Below are positions 36,065 to 46,133 of a stretch of DNA of 64,000 nt, piece by piece (the stretch's first letter is position 1; every line of letters starts with the position of its first letter). A program made the translations under genes and the position numbers. The notes under the pieces were generated by a model, which saw only the letters and a list, made by a program, of their open reading frames with translations, searched no databases and was not told the origin of the DNA. The stretch lies in assembly GCF_014652815.1 (NCBI RefSeq), contig NZ_BMZN01000004.1:251137-315136 (forward strand), given 5' to 3'. The stretch is from Alcaligenes pakistanensis (lineage in GTDB: Bacteria > Pseudomonadota > Gammaproteobacteria > Burkholderiales > Burkholderiaceae_B).

Positions 36065-38742
36065 GTCAGTAACTCGTCACTATCCATACGGGGAGCCGCT
36101 TGCCAGGGTAGGCGAATCTCAAAGATCACCCCATGAGGCAGACGCGGCTTGGCGCTGATCGTACCACCATGCGCAGCAATAATCGTTCGACACAAGCCCA
36201 AACCCAAGCCAACCCCGGCAACCGAGGACTCTTTCTGCCCCCGCGTAAAGGTGTCAAACAAACGCTCGGGATCGCCCGGCGGCAAACCGGGCCCATCATC
36301 ACTGATCAAGAGATACATGGACTGGCCAGAGCACTGCCCGCGCAAAGAGATGGTGCTGTTCTTGGGCGTGTATTTGGCGGCATTATCCAGCAGATTCGTC
36401 ACCACCCTTTCCAGCAAGACACCATCGACCTCGACCAAAGGCAGATCAGCCGCAAACTCGGTCAGCACTTTGCGGGGCTGCAAGGCTGCTGCGCAACGAC
36501 CAAGCGCAATACCCACGATTTCACCCAGAGCATGCCACTCTTTATGCAGCTTGACCCCTTCACTTTGCATACGAGCCAAGTCCAGCAGATTGGACACCTG
36601 ACGGCGCAGCTCATCGGACTCAATACGTATGGAACGGGCAATGTCACAACGCTCTGTTTCGCTCAAGCCCTTGGGCTGTTCCAAGGTTTCAGCCAGCCCT
36701 CGAATAACCGTCAAGGGGGTCCGTAAATCGTGCGAAACAGCAGATAAAAGGGTGTTGCGCATTTTCTCCCCCTCCATGCGCAGCACCGTATCCTGAGCGA
36801 TCTCGACGTAGTGAATGCGCTCCAAAGCCTGCGCAAGCGTAAAGCAGCAAGCATCCAGCAAGCGCCGTCCATCCGGCGTTCCCAAAGAAGCGGCGCCCCC
36901 AGACTGAACCACCAGCACACCACGCGGAGCCATCGGGCCTTTAAGGGGCAGATACAAGGCGCTAGCACCACTCAAGGTCTCAGTACCATTGCCGGCGGGT
37001 TCCATATGCTCAAAAACCCATTGCGCCACCGAAAGCTCAACAAACTCCGTGTGGCGGGTAGCCACTAACTGATTCTGCTGATCTGGCACTACCAATACCA
37101 CCTGCATCTCGAATAAAGGCTCCAGCGTATCCCGACATACCGCCAAGACTTGCTCCAAAGCCAGCGCCCCAGCCAGATCCCGACTAACACGCGTCAAGGC
37201 AGCAGCACGGCGTTCACCATCACGTGCTGCTCTGGCCTCGGCCTGCAGCTTGGCGGCCAACTGGCCAATAATCAGCGCAACCCCCAGCATGACACCGAAG
37301 GTAAACACATATTGAGTGTCAGTCACCGAAAAGGAATAGCGTGGCTCGACAAAAAAGAAGTCAAAAAACGCCACCGACAATAAGGATGCCCAGACGCCGG
37401 CCAGTCGCCCCAAGCGCAGGGCGATAAACACCACCGTGATCAAAAACAGCATGATCACATTGGAAAGCTCGAAAAATGGCAGCAATTGCTTGGCAAGGAT
37501 TGCCGTAATGACGCAGACCACCGAAGCAATCGATAAGGCTTTGCCCTGGGCCATGGCTGGCTCCAGTTCCAGAGGTCGTATGGGTCGCTGCCCCCCTTCT
37601 ATGCGCACCAACAGCAATCCAATTTCCGGGTTGCTGCGAGCAAGACGCTCAGACAGGCTGGTCCGCCAAGGCAAGACAGAGTGTGCGGAGGAGTTACCCA
37701 GAATCAACTTGGTGGCATTGCGTTGGCGGGCATAGGCCAGAATCGTATGCGCCACATCCTGTCCAGCCAGATTGGCAAATTCCGCACCCGCATGTTGTGC
37801 ACTGGCCGCCAGACGAACCAAAGCTTCCTGCGCCTTGATCTGACCACTTTCCTGCGGCGTATCCACATGCAGCACGATCCAGGGCGTCTGAAGCTGCTGC
37901 GCGAGGCGTGCGCCCTCCCGAATCAAGGCTTCCTGGGCGCTATCAGCATTGACGCACACCATTAATAGCTCGCGGGTCGGCCAGACCGTTCGTATGGCAT
38001 GGGAAATCCGGTAGACATGCACATCAGCATTGACCCGGTCGGCCACCCGGCGCAGAGCCAGCTCCCGTAGAGCAATCAGATTGCCACGACGAAAAAAGTT
38101 CTGGCGGGCCTGCGCGACCGAGTCAGCCAGATAAACCTTGCCCGCATTGAGTCTGGCCAAGAGGTCATCGGGTGGCAAATCCACCAGCAGCACGTCGGCA
38201 GCCCGGTCAAAAATCCGGTCGGGTACGGTCTCCCGAACACGGACTCCGACAATGCCGCCCACCACCTCATTGAGACTGTCCAAATGCTGCACATTCAACG
38301 CGGTATACACATCGATACCGGCATCCAACAGCTCTTCCACATCCTGCCAACGCTTGGTATGGCGGCTGCCCTCTAAGTTGGAATGCGCCAACTCGTCCAC
38401 CAGCAAGAGCTGATAGCCCGAAGCCAGGGCAGCATCCAGATCAAACTCTGTCACCACCCGCCCCTGACGCTGATACTCCCTACGCGCCAAAACAGGCAAA
38501 CCTTGCGTCAAAGCCTGCGTTTCTTGCCGGCCATGCGTCTCTACCAGGCCGATGGCAACCGCCACACCTTCGGCCTGACGCTGATGGGCGGCCCGGAGCA
38601 TGGCATAGGTTTTACCCACGCCCGCACAGGCTCCAAAGAATATCTTCAGCTGCCCGCGGCGCGGCTGATGCGGATCCTCGCCCACCACCTGCAGCAGCTC
38701 ATCCGGGTCTGGCCTATCCTCAAGCGACATGGATCTGTGCAC
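36061..38742 (-). CDS. kdpD: KdpD, potassium-responsive sensor histidine kinase
   Basis: An 893-residue sensor kinase with the full KdpD architecture: N-terminal KdpD domain with a Walker-like motif GACAGVGKTYAM (about residues 37-48), a universal-stress-protein-like domain (about 245-365), four closely spaced membrane helices (about 400-495), a GAF-like region, and a HisKA/HATPase module. The H-box is SAVSHDLRTPLTV, with DNAAKYTP and GVGLGLGLCRTI in the ATPase part. It phosphorylates or dephosphorylates KdpE. It starts 33 bp after kdpB and overlaps kdpE by 4 bp. Confidence 0.94.
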   Translation of the reverse strand: MHRSMSLEDRPDPDELLQVVGEDPHQPRRGQLKIFFGACAGVGKTYAMLRAAHQRQAEGVAVAIGLVETHGRQETQALTQGLPVLARREYQRQGRVVTEFDLDAALASGYQLLLVDELAHSNLEGSRHTKRWQDVEELLDAGIDVYTALNVQHLDSLNEVVGGIVGVRVRETVPDRIFDRAADVLLVDLPPDDLLARLNAGKVYLADSVAQARQNFFRRGNLIALRELALRRVADRVNADVHVYRISHAIRTVWPTRELLMVCVNADSAQEALIREGARLAQQLQTPWIVLHVDTPQESGQIKAQEALVRLAASAQHAGAEFANLAGQDVAHTILAYARQRNATKLILGNSSAHSVLPWRTSLSERLARSNPEIGLLLVRIEGGQRPIRPLELEPAMAQGKALSIASVVCVITAILAKQLLPFFELSNVIMLFLITVVFIALRLGRLAGVWASLLSVAFFDFFFVEPRYSFSVTDTQYVFTFGVMLGVALIIGQLAAKLQAEARAARDGERRAAALTRVSRDLAGALALEQVLAVCRDTLEPLFEMQVVLVVPDQQNQLVATRHTEFVELSVAQWVFEHMEPAGNGTETLSGASALYLPLKGPMAPRGVLVVQSGGAASLGTPDGRRLLDACCFTLAQALERIHYVEIAQDTVLRMEGEKMRNTLLSAVSHDLRTPLTVIRGLAETLEQPKGLSETERCDIARSIRIESDELRRQVSNLLDLARMQSEGVKLHKEWHALGEIVGIALGRCAAALQPRKVLTEFAADLPLVEVDGVLLERVVTNLLDNAAKYTPKNSTISLRGQCSGQSMYLLISDDGPGLPPGDPERLFDTFTRGQKESSVAGVGLGLGLCRTIIAAHGGTISAKPRLPHGVIFEIRLPWQAAPRMDSDELLT

Positions 38743-38775
38743 TCCATCCAGAAAATTGCTATTGATCTTACGCTC

Positions 38776-40860
38776 TTATCCAAAAAAGGGAGTCAGCAGC
38801 AAATCAATCAGTTTGATACCTATAAAGGGCGCGATCAGCCCTCCCAGACCATAAATCAGCAAGTTGCGCTTTAGCAGGCGGCTGGCGGGTTCGGCTCGGT
38901 ATTTGACACCCTTCAAGGCCAGGGGAATCAAGGCGATGATAATCAAGGCATTAAAAATCACCGCTGACAAAATGGCGGAAGCCGGACTATGCAGCTGCAT
39001 GACATTCAAGGCCCCCAATGCGGGATAGGTCACCACAAAGGCAGCGGGAATAATGGCAAAGTACTTGGCCAGATCGTTGGCAATACTGAAGGTAGTCAAA
39101 GCACCGCGTGTCATGATCATCTGCTTGCCCACCTCGACCACGCGCAGCAGCTTGGTAGGGTTGCTATCCAGATCCACCATATTGCCCGCCTCTTTGGCCG
39201 CCTGGGTGCCACTATTCATTGCCACGGCCACATCCGCCTGTGCCAACGCAGGAGCATCGTTAGTGCCGTCGCCAGTCATAGCGACCAAACGCCCTTCGTC
39301 CTGATAGCGGCGAATCAGTTGCAGCTTGTCCTCGGGTGTGGCCTCGGCCAAATAGTCATCAACCCCGGCTTCCGCCGCAATAGCCGCTGCCGTCAGTTTG
39401 TTATCGCCGGTAATCATGACCGTCTTGATACCCATGGCACGCAGCTCAGCAAAGCGCTCCTTGATGCCGCCTTTAATAATGTCCTTGAGTTCCACCACAC
39501 CCAGCACCTTATTGCCTTCCGCCACCACCAGTGGCGTGCTGCCCCGTCGGGCGACATCATTCACCAAGGTATCCAGCTCGCGAGGAAATACGCCCCCCTG
39601 TGACTCAATGTGCGAACGCATCGTGCTCGCTGCCCCTTTACGGATCTGGCGACCATCGATATCAATCCCGCTCATTCGGGTATGGGCACTAAAGGCAATA
39701 GTCTGTGCCCCTTGCAGTTCACGGCCCCGCAAATTGAAAAGCTGCTTGGCCAGCACCACAATGGATCGGCCTTCCGGGGTCTCATCCGCCAACGAGGCCA
39801 ACTGGGCCGCATCCGCCAAGACTTGTTCAGATACTTGCGGCGCCGGTAAAAATGCCGAGGCTTCCCGATTGCCCAAGGTGATCGTGCCCGTCTTGTCCAG
39901 CAGCAACACGTCTACATCGCCTGCAGCCTCAATAGCGCGACCGGAGCTGGCCAGCACATTGGCCTTCATCATGCGGCTCATCCCCGCGACTCCCACTGCG
40001 GACAACAAAGCGCCGATAGTGGTCGGGATCAAACACACCAGCAAGGCAATCAAGGCGGTGATCGTAACTGGCGATCCTGCACCGGTCAGGGTCGTCGCAA
40101 AGCTGGAGAAAGGCAATAAAGTGACGCAGACCAATAGAAAAATCAGCGTCAACGCCACCAGCAGGATGTTTAAGGCAATCTCATTGGGCGTCTTGCCACG
40201 CTTGGCCCCTTCCACCATAGCAATCATGCGGTCAAGAAAAGCCTCGCCCGGCTTGGCCGTCACCTGCATCACCAGCCAGTCCGACAGAACACGAGTGCCG
40301 CCCGTTACCGAGCAAAAGTCCCCACCCGACTCGCGGATAACTGGCGCAGATTCCCCGGTAATGGCGGACTCATCCACTGAGGCCGCTCCCTGCAAGACTT
40401 CGCCATCAGCCGGAATAATCTGCCCTGCTTCAACCAGCACATAGGCACCGGGCACCAGCTCGTCGCTGGGTACAGGCCAGGATCGACTATCGCGTGCAGG
40501 GTCTTTCAAGACTTTTGCCATGACGCGCTTGCGAGTAGAGCGTAGCGCGTCGGCTTGCGCCTTGCCACGCCCCTCTGCCACTGCCTCTGCCGCATTGGCG
40601 AACAACACCGTAAACCACAAGCAAGCGGCGACAGCCCAAATAAACCCAGCGGGCGCCTCGCCCTGCCCCATCAAGGCCTGCACGCCCAGCAAGCTGGTCA
40701 CGATGCTGCCCAGATACACCACGCACATCACCGGGTTTTTGAACTGAACACGTGGAGACAGTTTTTTAAAGGCATCCTTGCAGACCGTGCCCCAAGGCAA
40801 GGCCCTAAACGTCGTCGAGCGCTCTGCCTCTTGCGAAGCCTTCAGATCAGTAATAGACAT
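38776..40860 (-). CDS. kdpB: KdpB, catalytic P-type ATPase subunit of the K+ transporter
   Basis: A 694-residue P-type ATPase that provides energy for KdpA. The phosphorylation motif [13 protein letters not shown] (Asp near 315), TGES in the actuator loop, [20 protein letters not shown] and about seven membrane helices are seen. Length matches E. coli KdpB (682). Unusually it follows kdpC rather than preceding it: the order here is kdpA-kdpC-kdpB. The gap from kdpC is 14 bp, so operon spacing is normal. Confidence 0.95.
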   Translation of the reverse strand: MSITDLKASQEAERSTTFRALPWGTVCKDAFKKLSPRVQFKNPVMCVVYLGSIVTSLLGVQALMGQGEAPAGFIWAVAACLWFTVLFANAAEAVAEGRGKAQADALRSTRKRVMAKVLKDPARDSRSWPVPSDELVPGAYVLVEAGQIIPADGEVLQGAASVDESAITGESAPVIRESGGDFCSVTGGTRVLSDWLVMQVTAKPGEAFLDRMIAMVEGAKRGKTPNEIALNILLVALTLIFLLVCVTLLPFSSFATTLTGAGSPVTITALIALLVCLIPTTIGALLSAVGVAGMSRMMKANVLASSGRAIEAAGDVDVLLLDKTGTITLGNREASAFLPAPQVSEQVLADAAQLASLADETPEGRSIVVLAKQLFNLRGRELQGAQTIAFSAHTRMSGIDIDGRQIRKGAASTMRSHIESQGGVFPRELDTLVNDVARRGSTPLVVAEGNKVLGVVELKDIIKGGIKERFAELRAMGIKTVMITGDNKLTAAAIAAEAGVDDYLAEATPEDKLQLIRRYQDEGRLVAMTGDGTNDAPALAQADVAVAMNSGTQAAKEAGNMVDLDSNPTKLLRVVEVGKQMIMTRGALTTFSIANDLAKYFAIIPAAFVVTYPALGALNVMQLHSPASAILSAVIFNALIIIALIPLALKGVKYRAEPASRLLKRNLLIYGLGGLIAPFIGIKLIDLLLTPFFG

Positions 40861-40874
40861 AATGACACCTGCTC

Positions 40875-41549
40875 CTAACGCACTGCAGGCTGGACGGCCT
40901 TAGCCATATCCAACGCAAGATTAAGCTCCAAGACCTGCACGCGAGGTTCGCCCAACACGCCTAACTGACGGCCACTGGTGTAGCGATCAAGCAGTACCTG
41001 AACCTGGGCAAGCGACATGCCACGTACCCTGGCGACCCGGGCGGCTTGCAGGCGGGCATTGGCAATGGAAATATGAGGATCCAGACCGGAGGCCGATGCC
41101 GTCACCGCATCAACCGGCACCTTTGCATCGTCTGCCAGACCATTCATCACGCGATAGGCTTTGCTACGCTCGGCCACGGCCTCAAGCAGACTTTGGCTAA
41201 GCACACCCTGATTACTGGCCCCGCTGGCAGCCGCGTTATAAGGCTGGGCGAGGCTGCGGGATGGGTCGGCCGGATCAGCCCCTAAGGTTGCACTGGGGCG
41301 GCCATGAAAGTACTGAGGCTGACTAAAGTACTGACCAATCTGGCGCGAACCCACGACGTGGCCATCGCGCTGAATCAGACTGCCTTTGGCCTGTTCAGGG
41401 AAAAGGGCCGTCCCCAACATCGCGGTCGCCAAAGGATAGGCAATGCCGGTCAAGAGCATAAAAAAGGCGGCAGACACCAATGCAGGGCGCAGCAAGCTTT
41501 TCAACGTCGATGCGGCTGGCACTAAGACCATAAAGTGTGGTGTAGACAT
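40875..41549 (-). CDS. kdpC: KdpC, accessory subunit of the K+-transporting ATPase
   Basis: A 224-residue protein with one N-terminal membrane helix (about residues 22-43) and a periplasmic domain carrying the family motifs [37 protein letters not shown] and [11 protein letters not shown] 41549 was chosen over an in-frame TTG nine bases upstream. KdpC stabilises the KdpFABC complex. It is placed between kdpA (12-bp gap) and kdpB (14-bp gap) instead of after kdpB. Confidence 0.93.
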   Translation of the reverse strand: MSTPHFMVLVPAASTLKSLLRPALVSAAFFMLLTGIAYPLATAMLGTALFPEQAKGSLIQRDGHVVGSRQIGQYFSQPQYFHGRPSATLGADPADPSRSLAQPYNAAASGASNQGVLSQSLLEAVAERSKAYRVMNGLADDAKVPVDAVTASASGLDPHISIANARLQAARVARVRGMSLAQVQVLLDRYTSGRQLGVLGEPRVQVLELNLALDMAKAVQPAVR

Positions 41550-41561
41550 GGCAGTCAAACC

Positions 41562-43265
41562 TCAAAAAGTAATTCCATCGAGCATCAGCAAATGCTCCAC
41601 AATCGGCCCCAAGGCCAGCGCGGGCATGAAAGTAAGCCCTCCCACCACCAGGACCACAAAAATCAGCAAACCGGTAAACAAGGGAGTGGCCGTCGACAAG
41701 GTTCCAGGGCCGGCAGGTACGGCTTTTTTAGCTGCCAGTACGCCAGCCAAGGCCAGCAAAGGCAGCAAGGTCAGGTAGCGTCCGACCAGCATGGCCAGCC
41801 CTATCGTCGTATTGAAAAATGGCGTATTGGCGTTAAAGCCCGCGAAGGCAGAGCCGTTATTGGCCGTCCCCGAGGTATAGGCATACAAGACTTCGCTAAA
41901 ACCATGCGGCCCCATATTGGACAGGCTGTCCATGGTCGATGGCAGCACGCTGGCCAGCGCGGTAAAGCCCAGGATGCTGAATGCGTGCGCCAGCATGGCC
42001 AGCATCACGAACTTCATTTCCCGCGCCTCGATCTTCTTGCCTAGAAACTCGGGGCTGCGCCCTATCATCATGCCCACCAGAAACACCGTCAAAATGGCAT
42101 AGCTGACCAGGCTGATGAAGCCCACTCCAATCCCACCAAAGACGTTGTTCAGCATCATTTGTGCAATCGGCACCAGGCCACCCAGGGGCGTCAAGGAAGA
42201 ATGCATGGCGTCCACCGAGCCCGTCGTTGCTGCCGTGGTCACCGTGGCAAACAAGCTGCTTTGCGCCACCCCAAAACGCAATTCTTTGCCCTCCAGATTG
42301 CCGCCCCCCATAGTGCTACTTTGGGTTTGATCGACACCCAACGAGCTCAGCAAGGGATTGCCCGCCTGCTCGGCGCTGTAGATCAAGGACAGAAAGCCAA
42401 TGAACATCACCAGGAATGCAGCAAAGAAGGCCCAACCCTGGCTGCGCCGCCCCAGCATGGAGCCAAAGGCGTAGGCCAGGGCCGAGGGCACCAGCAACAT
42501 GCTCAGCATGTGCACGGTGTTGGTCAAGGGCGTAGGGTTTTCAAAAGGATGGGCGGCATTCATACCAAAGAAACCGCCCCCATTTGTACCGATGTGTTTG
42601 ATACTCTCGAAGCTGGCCACGGGCCCAAGAATAATGTGTTGCTTGAGGCCTTCCAACGTATTGACCACCACTTCCGCAGTCAGTGTTTGCGGCATGCCTT
42701 GCCAGATATAGAGCAAGGCCAGCAAAAAGCTGCAGGGCAAAAGCAAACGGTACAAGGCACGGGTGAAGTCCACCCAATAGTTGCCGATATCGGCCGTATT
42801 TTTACGACTTAAACCACGTATAAAGCCACCCGCTGCCGCCAGACCCGTCGTGGCGCTGATCATCATCAAAAAAGTGATCGCCGCCATTTGAGAGAAGTTG
42901 GACAGGCTGGATTCACCCGAGTACGCCTGCCAATTGGTATTCGTCGTAAACGACACGGCGGTGTTAAAGGCCAGGTCTGGAGATTGCGCCGCCCGCTGCA
43001 AGCTGTCGCCAGGAATCCACGCCTGCACACGCAAAAGAACATATCCTAGAAGCAACATGGCGGCATTGCTCAGCAAAAGCGCCAGACCATATCGCTTCCA
43101 GGACATTTTCTCGTCTGGGTTCACCCCCAACAGCCTATACGTGCCACGCTCGATCACGCCGTGATTCGGACTGCTAAAAAGATGGGCAATCCACTTGCCC
43201 GCCACCACCAGCAAGACCGTTGAGACGGCCAAAACAATCAGGAACTGCATCAGATCATCCAGCAT
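41562..43265 (-). CDS. kdpA: KdpA, potassium-binding channel subunit
   Basis: A 567-residue polytopic protein of the K+-channel superfamily. Four selectivity-filter-like loops are visible: [38 protein letters not shown] and [12 protein letters not shown]. Ten or so membrane helices surround them. It binds and selects potassium in the KdpFABC pump. The AGAGGGG ribosome-binding site lies just upstream, after a second tiny reading frame. Confidence 0.95.
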   Translation of the reverse strand: MLDDLMQFLIVLAVSTVLLVVAGKWIAHLFSSPNHGVIERGTYRLLGVNPDEKMSWKRYGLALLLSNAAMLLLGYVLLRVQAWIPGDSLQRAAQSPDLAFNTAVSFTTNTNWQAYSGESSLSNFSQMAAITFLMMISATTGLAAAGGFIRGLSRKNTADIGNYWVDFTRALYRLLLPCSFLLALLYIWQGMPQTLTAEVVVNTLEGLKQHIILGPVASFESIKHIGTNGGGFFGMNAAHPFENPTPLTNTVHMLSMLLVPSALAYAFGSMLGRRSQGWAFFAAFLVMFIGFLSLIYSAEQAGNPLLSSLGVDQTQSSTMGGGNLEGKELRFGVAQSSLFATVTTAATTGSVDAMHSSLTPLGGLVPIAQMMLNNVFGGIGVGFISLVSYAILTVFLVGMMIGRSPEFLGKKIEAREMKFVMLAMLAHAFSILGFTALASVLPSTMDSLSNMGPHGFSEVLYAYTSGTANNGSAFAGFNANTPFFNTTIGLAMLVGRYLTLLPLLALAGVLAAKKAVPAGPGTLSTATPLFTGLLIFVVLVVGGLTFMPALALGPIVEHLLMLDGITF

Positions 43266-43276
43266 GACAGCCCCTC

Positions 43277-43360
43277 TTACAGTCTCTCAAGACCAAGAAC
43301 AAATCCGATCGCCATCGCAAAAAACGCAAACAGCACCGTTAGAAATAGAACATCACTCAT
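43277..43360 (-). CDS. Single-helix microprotein between kdpF and kdpA
   Basis: A 27-residue frame reading [19 protein letters not shown] then FVLGLERL, essentially one transmembrane helix with an Asp near the start and an Arg at the end. CAGGTG lies about 6 nt before the ATG, and the stop is 11 bp before kdpA. Similar tiny proteins ending in -RL are often found by kdp genes and are mostly unnamed. It is distinct from KdpF, encoded just upstream. A small stabilising subunit is a reasonable but untested guess. Confidence 0.6.
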   Translation of the reverse strand: MSDVLFLTVLFAFFAMAIGFVLGLERL

Positions 43361-43403
43361 TTGCACACCTGTTCCAAACAATGAACGTTTAGGGAGCCCG
43401 AAA

Positions 43404-43499
43404 TCAAAAATTTTCGGCCCTAAGCAAGGCATAGAACAAATAGATAAATAGCCCCAGGGCAACGCCGCCCGACAGAACTGTAAAAAAGGACGCACTCAT
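43404..43499 (-). CDS. kdpF: KdpF, small membrane subunit of the K+-transporting ATPase
   Basis: A 31-residue frame reading MSASFFTVLSGGVALG then LFIYLFYALLRAENF. The single helix and the ending YALLRAENF match E. coli KdpF (29 residues, ending YALINAEAF). The ATG (43499) has a consensus AGGAGG ribosome-binding site five nt upstream. It is the first gene of the kdp operon. KdpF is a lipid-like stabilising subunit that sits against KdpA. Confidence 0.82.
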   Translation of the reverse strand: MSASFFTVLSGGVALGLFIYLFYALLRAENF

Positions 43500-43571
43500 C
43501 CCCGCCTCCTAGTAATGCTGACCAGCAGCAGACAGATCAAGTCTAGGATTGGCGGCGTAAATTCAGAGCAG

Positions 43572-43593
43572 TGTTTAATGGTCTGCGTATAAA
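43572..43593 (-). promoter_or_regulatory. Candidate KdpE-binding site upstream of kdpF
   Basis: On the minus strand TTTATA (43588-43593) is followed 9 nt later by TTAAACA (43572-43578), 73-94 bp before the kdpF start. The known E. coli KdpE site has TTTATA and TTTACA-like halves. The spacing here is longer, so this is a weak candidate. Confidence 0.3.
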
Positions 43594-43717
43594 GACGGCA
43601 TATGGATTGTGACGTGCAGACAGAAGCGCTGTGGCGGCAAAGGGTCGCCGGACAGGCCCCAAACCAGCTCAGACGATCACTCGTTCACTGGTCAAAAAAT
43701 CACGGGGCGTCATTTGC

Positions 43718-43753
43718 CTGACATATAGCTTTGCTCAAATGTAATCGTTTTCA
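43718..43753 (+). promoter_or_regulatory. Promoter with overlapping LacI-type operator before the regulator gene
   Basis: CTGACA (43718-43723), a 16-bp spacer and TGTAAT (43740-43745) make a good sigma-70 promoter. The -10 box lies within TGTAATCGTTTTCA (43740-43753), an imperfect palindrome with a central CG and half-sites TGTAATC/TGAAAAC, the style of LacI/GalR operators. It ends 18 bp before the regulator start, so binding would block this promoter (autoregulation and probably control of the downstream transporter). Confidence 0.55.
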
Positions 43754-43771
43754 TTTTGACGGCTGGGTGTC

Positions 43772-44857
43772 ATGGCTACAGTTGGAATCCTGGATGTTGC
43801 CAAAGCGGCGGAGGTGTCCGTGGCCACCGTGTCGCGCGCACTGAACGAGCCAGAAAAGGTAGGCGCAAAAACCTTGCTGCGCGTGCAGGCCGCCATCCAG
43901 GCTATGGGTTATGAACCTAATGCATCTGCCCGCAGTCTGCGCAGCCAGCGTAGTCGTGTGATCGGTGTGATCTTGCCGACGCTGCTTAACCCGGTCTTTG
44001 CAGAATGCCTTAAAGGTATTGCCGATACGGCTGCCCAGGGTGGCTATGCCATCCTGCCGTTTTTTACCGATTACCACATCGAACGCGAATCCCAGGCAGT
44101 CGCCTTGCTGCTGGCCAGCAATGTGGAAGGCATCGTGCTGGTGGTATCCAATCCCGCCTCCTCTCCCGCTCTGGCCCGACTAAGCAAGACGACCTGCCCC
44201 TATGTGCTGGCCTATAACCAGCACCCGGATCACCCTTGCGTGACCGTAGACGGCGAGCAGGCCATGATCGACTTGATCGCCCACCTTGTGGCCGGAAGCC
44301 ACCACCGGATTGCGATGGTGACGGGACACTTGCACGTTTCCGATCGAGCCCAACAGCGCAGCCGTGGATACACCCGAGGTATGGAACAGGCCGGGCTGCG
44401 GCCTCTTGCATTGCTGGAGGTGCCTTTCATGGACCAGGCCCCAGCAAAAGGCACAAGCCAGACAGATGCACAGCCTGGCGACACGCGGGCAGGAACTCAT
44501 CTGGCTGATGTCGCCACGCTCTTGCGTCAGGCGCACAGGCCCACAGCCCTGATTGGCTCCAATGATCTGATTGCCATGCGCTGCATGCGAACCGCCCAAC
44601 AAATCGGGCTGCGTATCCCCCAGGACATCAGCGTGGTCGGTTTCGATGGCATTGGCATCGGGGCGGACCTCTTTCCCCGCCCGGCCACCATCGTTCAGCC
44701 TAATGAAGAAATCGGCCGGCAATGCGTAGGCTTGCTGTTGACCGCCGTGAAACGACAAGAAGCCGTGCCTACCCAAGCTTCGGTGCTCTTGCCACACCGC
44801 TTTGACCCAGGTGAATCCTGCGCCCCCTGTCCTTTTCCTCCCGATGCGCATCCTTGA
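43772..44857 (+). CDS. LacI/GalR-family transcriptional regulator
   Basis: A 361-residue repressor. The N-terminal helix-turn-helix (ILDVAKAAEVSVATVSRALN, residues 6-25) and hinge (YEPNASARSLRSQRS) are classical, followed by a periplasmic-binding-protein-like effector domain (VIGVILPTLLNPVFAE to the C-terminus, with GSNDLIAMR and ISVVGFDGIGIG). An insertion of about 25 polar residues near 225-250 is unusual. It precedes an ABC importer operon by 102 bp on the same strand and is the likely local regulator. The effector is unknown. Confidence 0.88.
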   Translation: MATVGILDVAKAAEVSVATVSRALNEPEKVGAKTLLRVQAAIQAMGYEPNASARSLRSQRSRVIGVILPTLLNPVFAECLKGIADTAAQGGYAILPFFTDYHIERESQAVALLLASNVEGIVLVVSNPASSPALARLSKTTCPYVLAYNQHPDHPCVTVDGEQAMIDLIAHLVAGSHHRIAMVTGHLHVSDRAQQRSRGYTRGMEQAGLRPLALLEVPFMDQAPAKGTSQTDAQPGDTRAGTHLADVATLLRQAHRPTALIGSNDLIAMRCMRTAQQIGLRIPQDISVVGFDGIGIGADLFPRPATIVQPNEEIGRQCVGLLLTAVKRQEAVPTQASVLLPHRFDPGESCAPCPFPPDAHP

Positions 44858-44876
44858 TGCAGCCCCCTTTTCCCGA

Positions 44877-44889
44877 GGGAATGATTCCC
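44877..44889. other. Perfect inverted repeat before the binding-protein gene
   Basis: GGGAAT-G-ATTCCC lies 20 bp after the regulator stop and 70 bp before the binding-protein start. It could be a second operator or a weak hairpin; there is no T-run directly after it. Confidence 0.3.
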
Positions 44890-44959
44890 GCAACGACCCT
44901 GCTCTTACGCCTTGACGGGCTTTTTTCTAGACACAACTCACTGACTGGAGTGATGGATC

Positions 44960-45976
44960 ATGAAACATATTCTGAGTTCACTGGCGGGCCGTGTGGCACT
45001 GCCACTAGCCTTGATGACTTTTGCTAGCGCCGCAGCCGCACAGACTGCCATTTGCTACAACTGTCCCCCTGAATGGGCCGACTGGGCCAGCCAGATCGAA
45101 GCGGTCAAACAGCACACCGGCATCACCGTGCCACCAGATAACAAGAACTCGGGCCAATCGCTGGCGCAGTTGGTGGCGGAGTCCGCCAACCCGGTGGCCG
45201 ATGTGACCTACCTGGGCATCACCTTTGCCATTCAGGCCAAGAAAGAAGGCATAACCCAAGCCTACAAACCCGAAGGCTGGGAGCAGATTCCCGAGGGCCT
45301 GAAAGACCCACAAGGCCATTGGTTTGCCATCCACTCGGGCACCATGGGCATCATGGTGAACAAGTCGGCCCTGGGCGATGCCCCTGTGCCCAAGTCCTGG
45401 GAAGACTTACTCAAGCCTGAGTACAAAGGTTTGGTCGGCTATCTGGACCCCTCTTCTGCCTTCGTTGGCTATGTCGGTGCCGTTGCCATCAATGAAGCCT
45501 TGGGCGGCAATATGGACAACTTTGACCCCGCTATCAACTGGTTCAAGGCGCTGCAGAAAAACAATCCCATCGTCCCCAAGCAAACCGCCTATGCCCGCCT
45601 GATCTCCGGTGAGATCCCGATCCTGCTCGATTACGACTTCAGTGCCTACCGCGCTCAGTACAAAGATGGGGAAGACGTGGCCTTCGTCATTCCACAAGAA
45701 GGCACGATTGTGGTGCCCTACGTCATGTCGCTAGTGAACAAGGCACCGCACGCCGATGACGGCCGCAAAGTACTGGATTTTGTCCTGTCCGAGCAAGGCC
45801 AATCTATCTGGGCCAATGCTTTTTTGCGCCCCGTTCGTAGCAGCGCAGTCAGTGAGCAAGCGCAATCGCGTTTCTTGCCCGACAGCGAATATGCCCGCGC
45901 CAAACCCGTTGACTATGACCGTATGGCACAAGGCCAAAAACCCTTTGCCGAGCGTTACCTGGCAGAGGTTCGCTAA
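44960..45976 (+). CDS. ABC transporter periplasmic binding protein, family 1
   Basis: A 338-residue exported binding protein: signal peptide residues 1-27 (cleavage after AAA-Q). The mature protein starts with AICYNCPPEWADW, then shows a family-1 (Fe3+/thiamine/polyamine/phosphonate-like) pattern: VADVTYLGITFAIQAK, GTMGIMVNKSAL, SWEDLLKPEYKGLVGYLDPSSAF and EQGQSIWANAFLRPV. The CYNCP start with two Cys is unusual. It feeds the two permeases and ATPase downstream. With a phosphodiesterase at the end of the operon, an organophosphate or phosphonate is a possible ligand, but the family also covers iron and polyamines. Confidence 0.82.
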   Translation: MKHILSSLAGRVALPLALMTFASAAAAQTAICYNCPPEWADWASQIEAVKQHTGITVPPDNKNSGQSLAQLVAESANPVADVTYLGITFAIQAKKEGITQAYKPEGWEQIPEGLKDPQGHWFAIHSGTMGIMVNKSALGDAPVPKSWEDLLKPEYKGLVGYLDPSSAFVGYVGAVAINEALGGNMDNFDPAINWFKALQKNNPIVPKQTAYARLISGEIPILLDYDFSAYRAQYKDGEDVAFVIPQEGTIVVPYVMSLVNKAPHADDGRKVLDFVLSEQGQSIWANAFLRPVRSSAVSEQAQSRFLPDSEYARAKPVDYDRMAQGQKPFAERYLAEVR

Positions 45977-46133
45977 GCCATTTCACTCTGTAGCCCAGGC
46001 TGGGCCAAGCACACTCTGGCCTGCTGCAGAGCGGAATTCAAGGCGTTCGGCTCCCTGGACTGGACCATCTACATCGGGGCCTCGAACGCCATCGAGCCGC
46101 CATTTTCTGCCCCGTATTTCCTGGAGTTAGCAT

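Noticed and set aside
46006-46130. A stretch after the binding-protein gene reads in one frame with strongly GC-ending codons, like a coding remnant.
   Set aside because: There is no start codon or ribosome-binding site, the frame is short and runs into the permease gene out of phase, and the peptide was not recognised. It may be chance or a relic.
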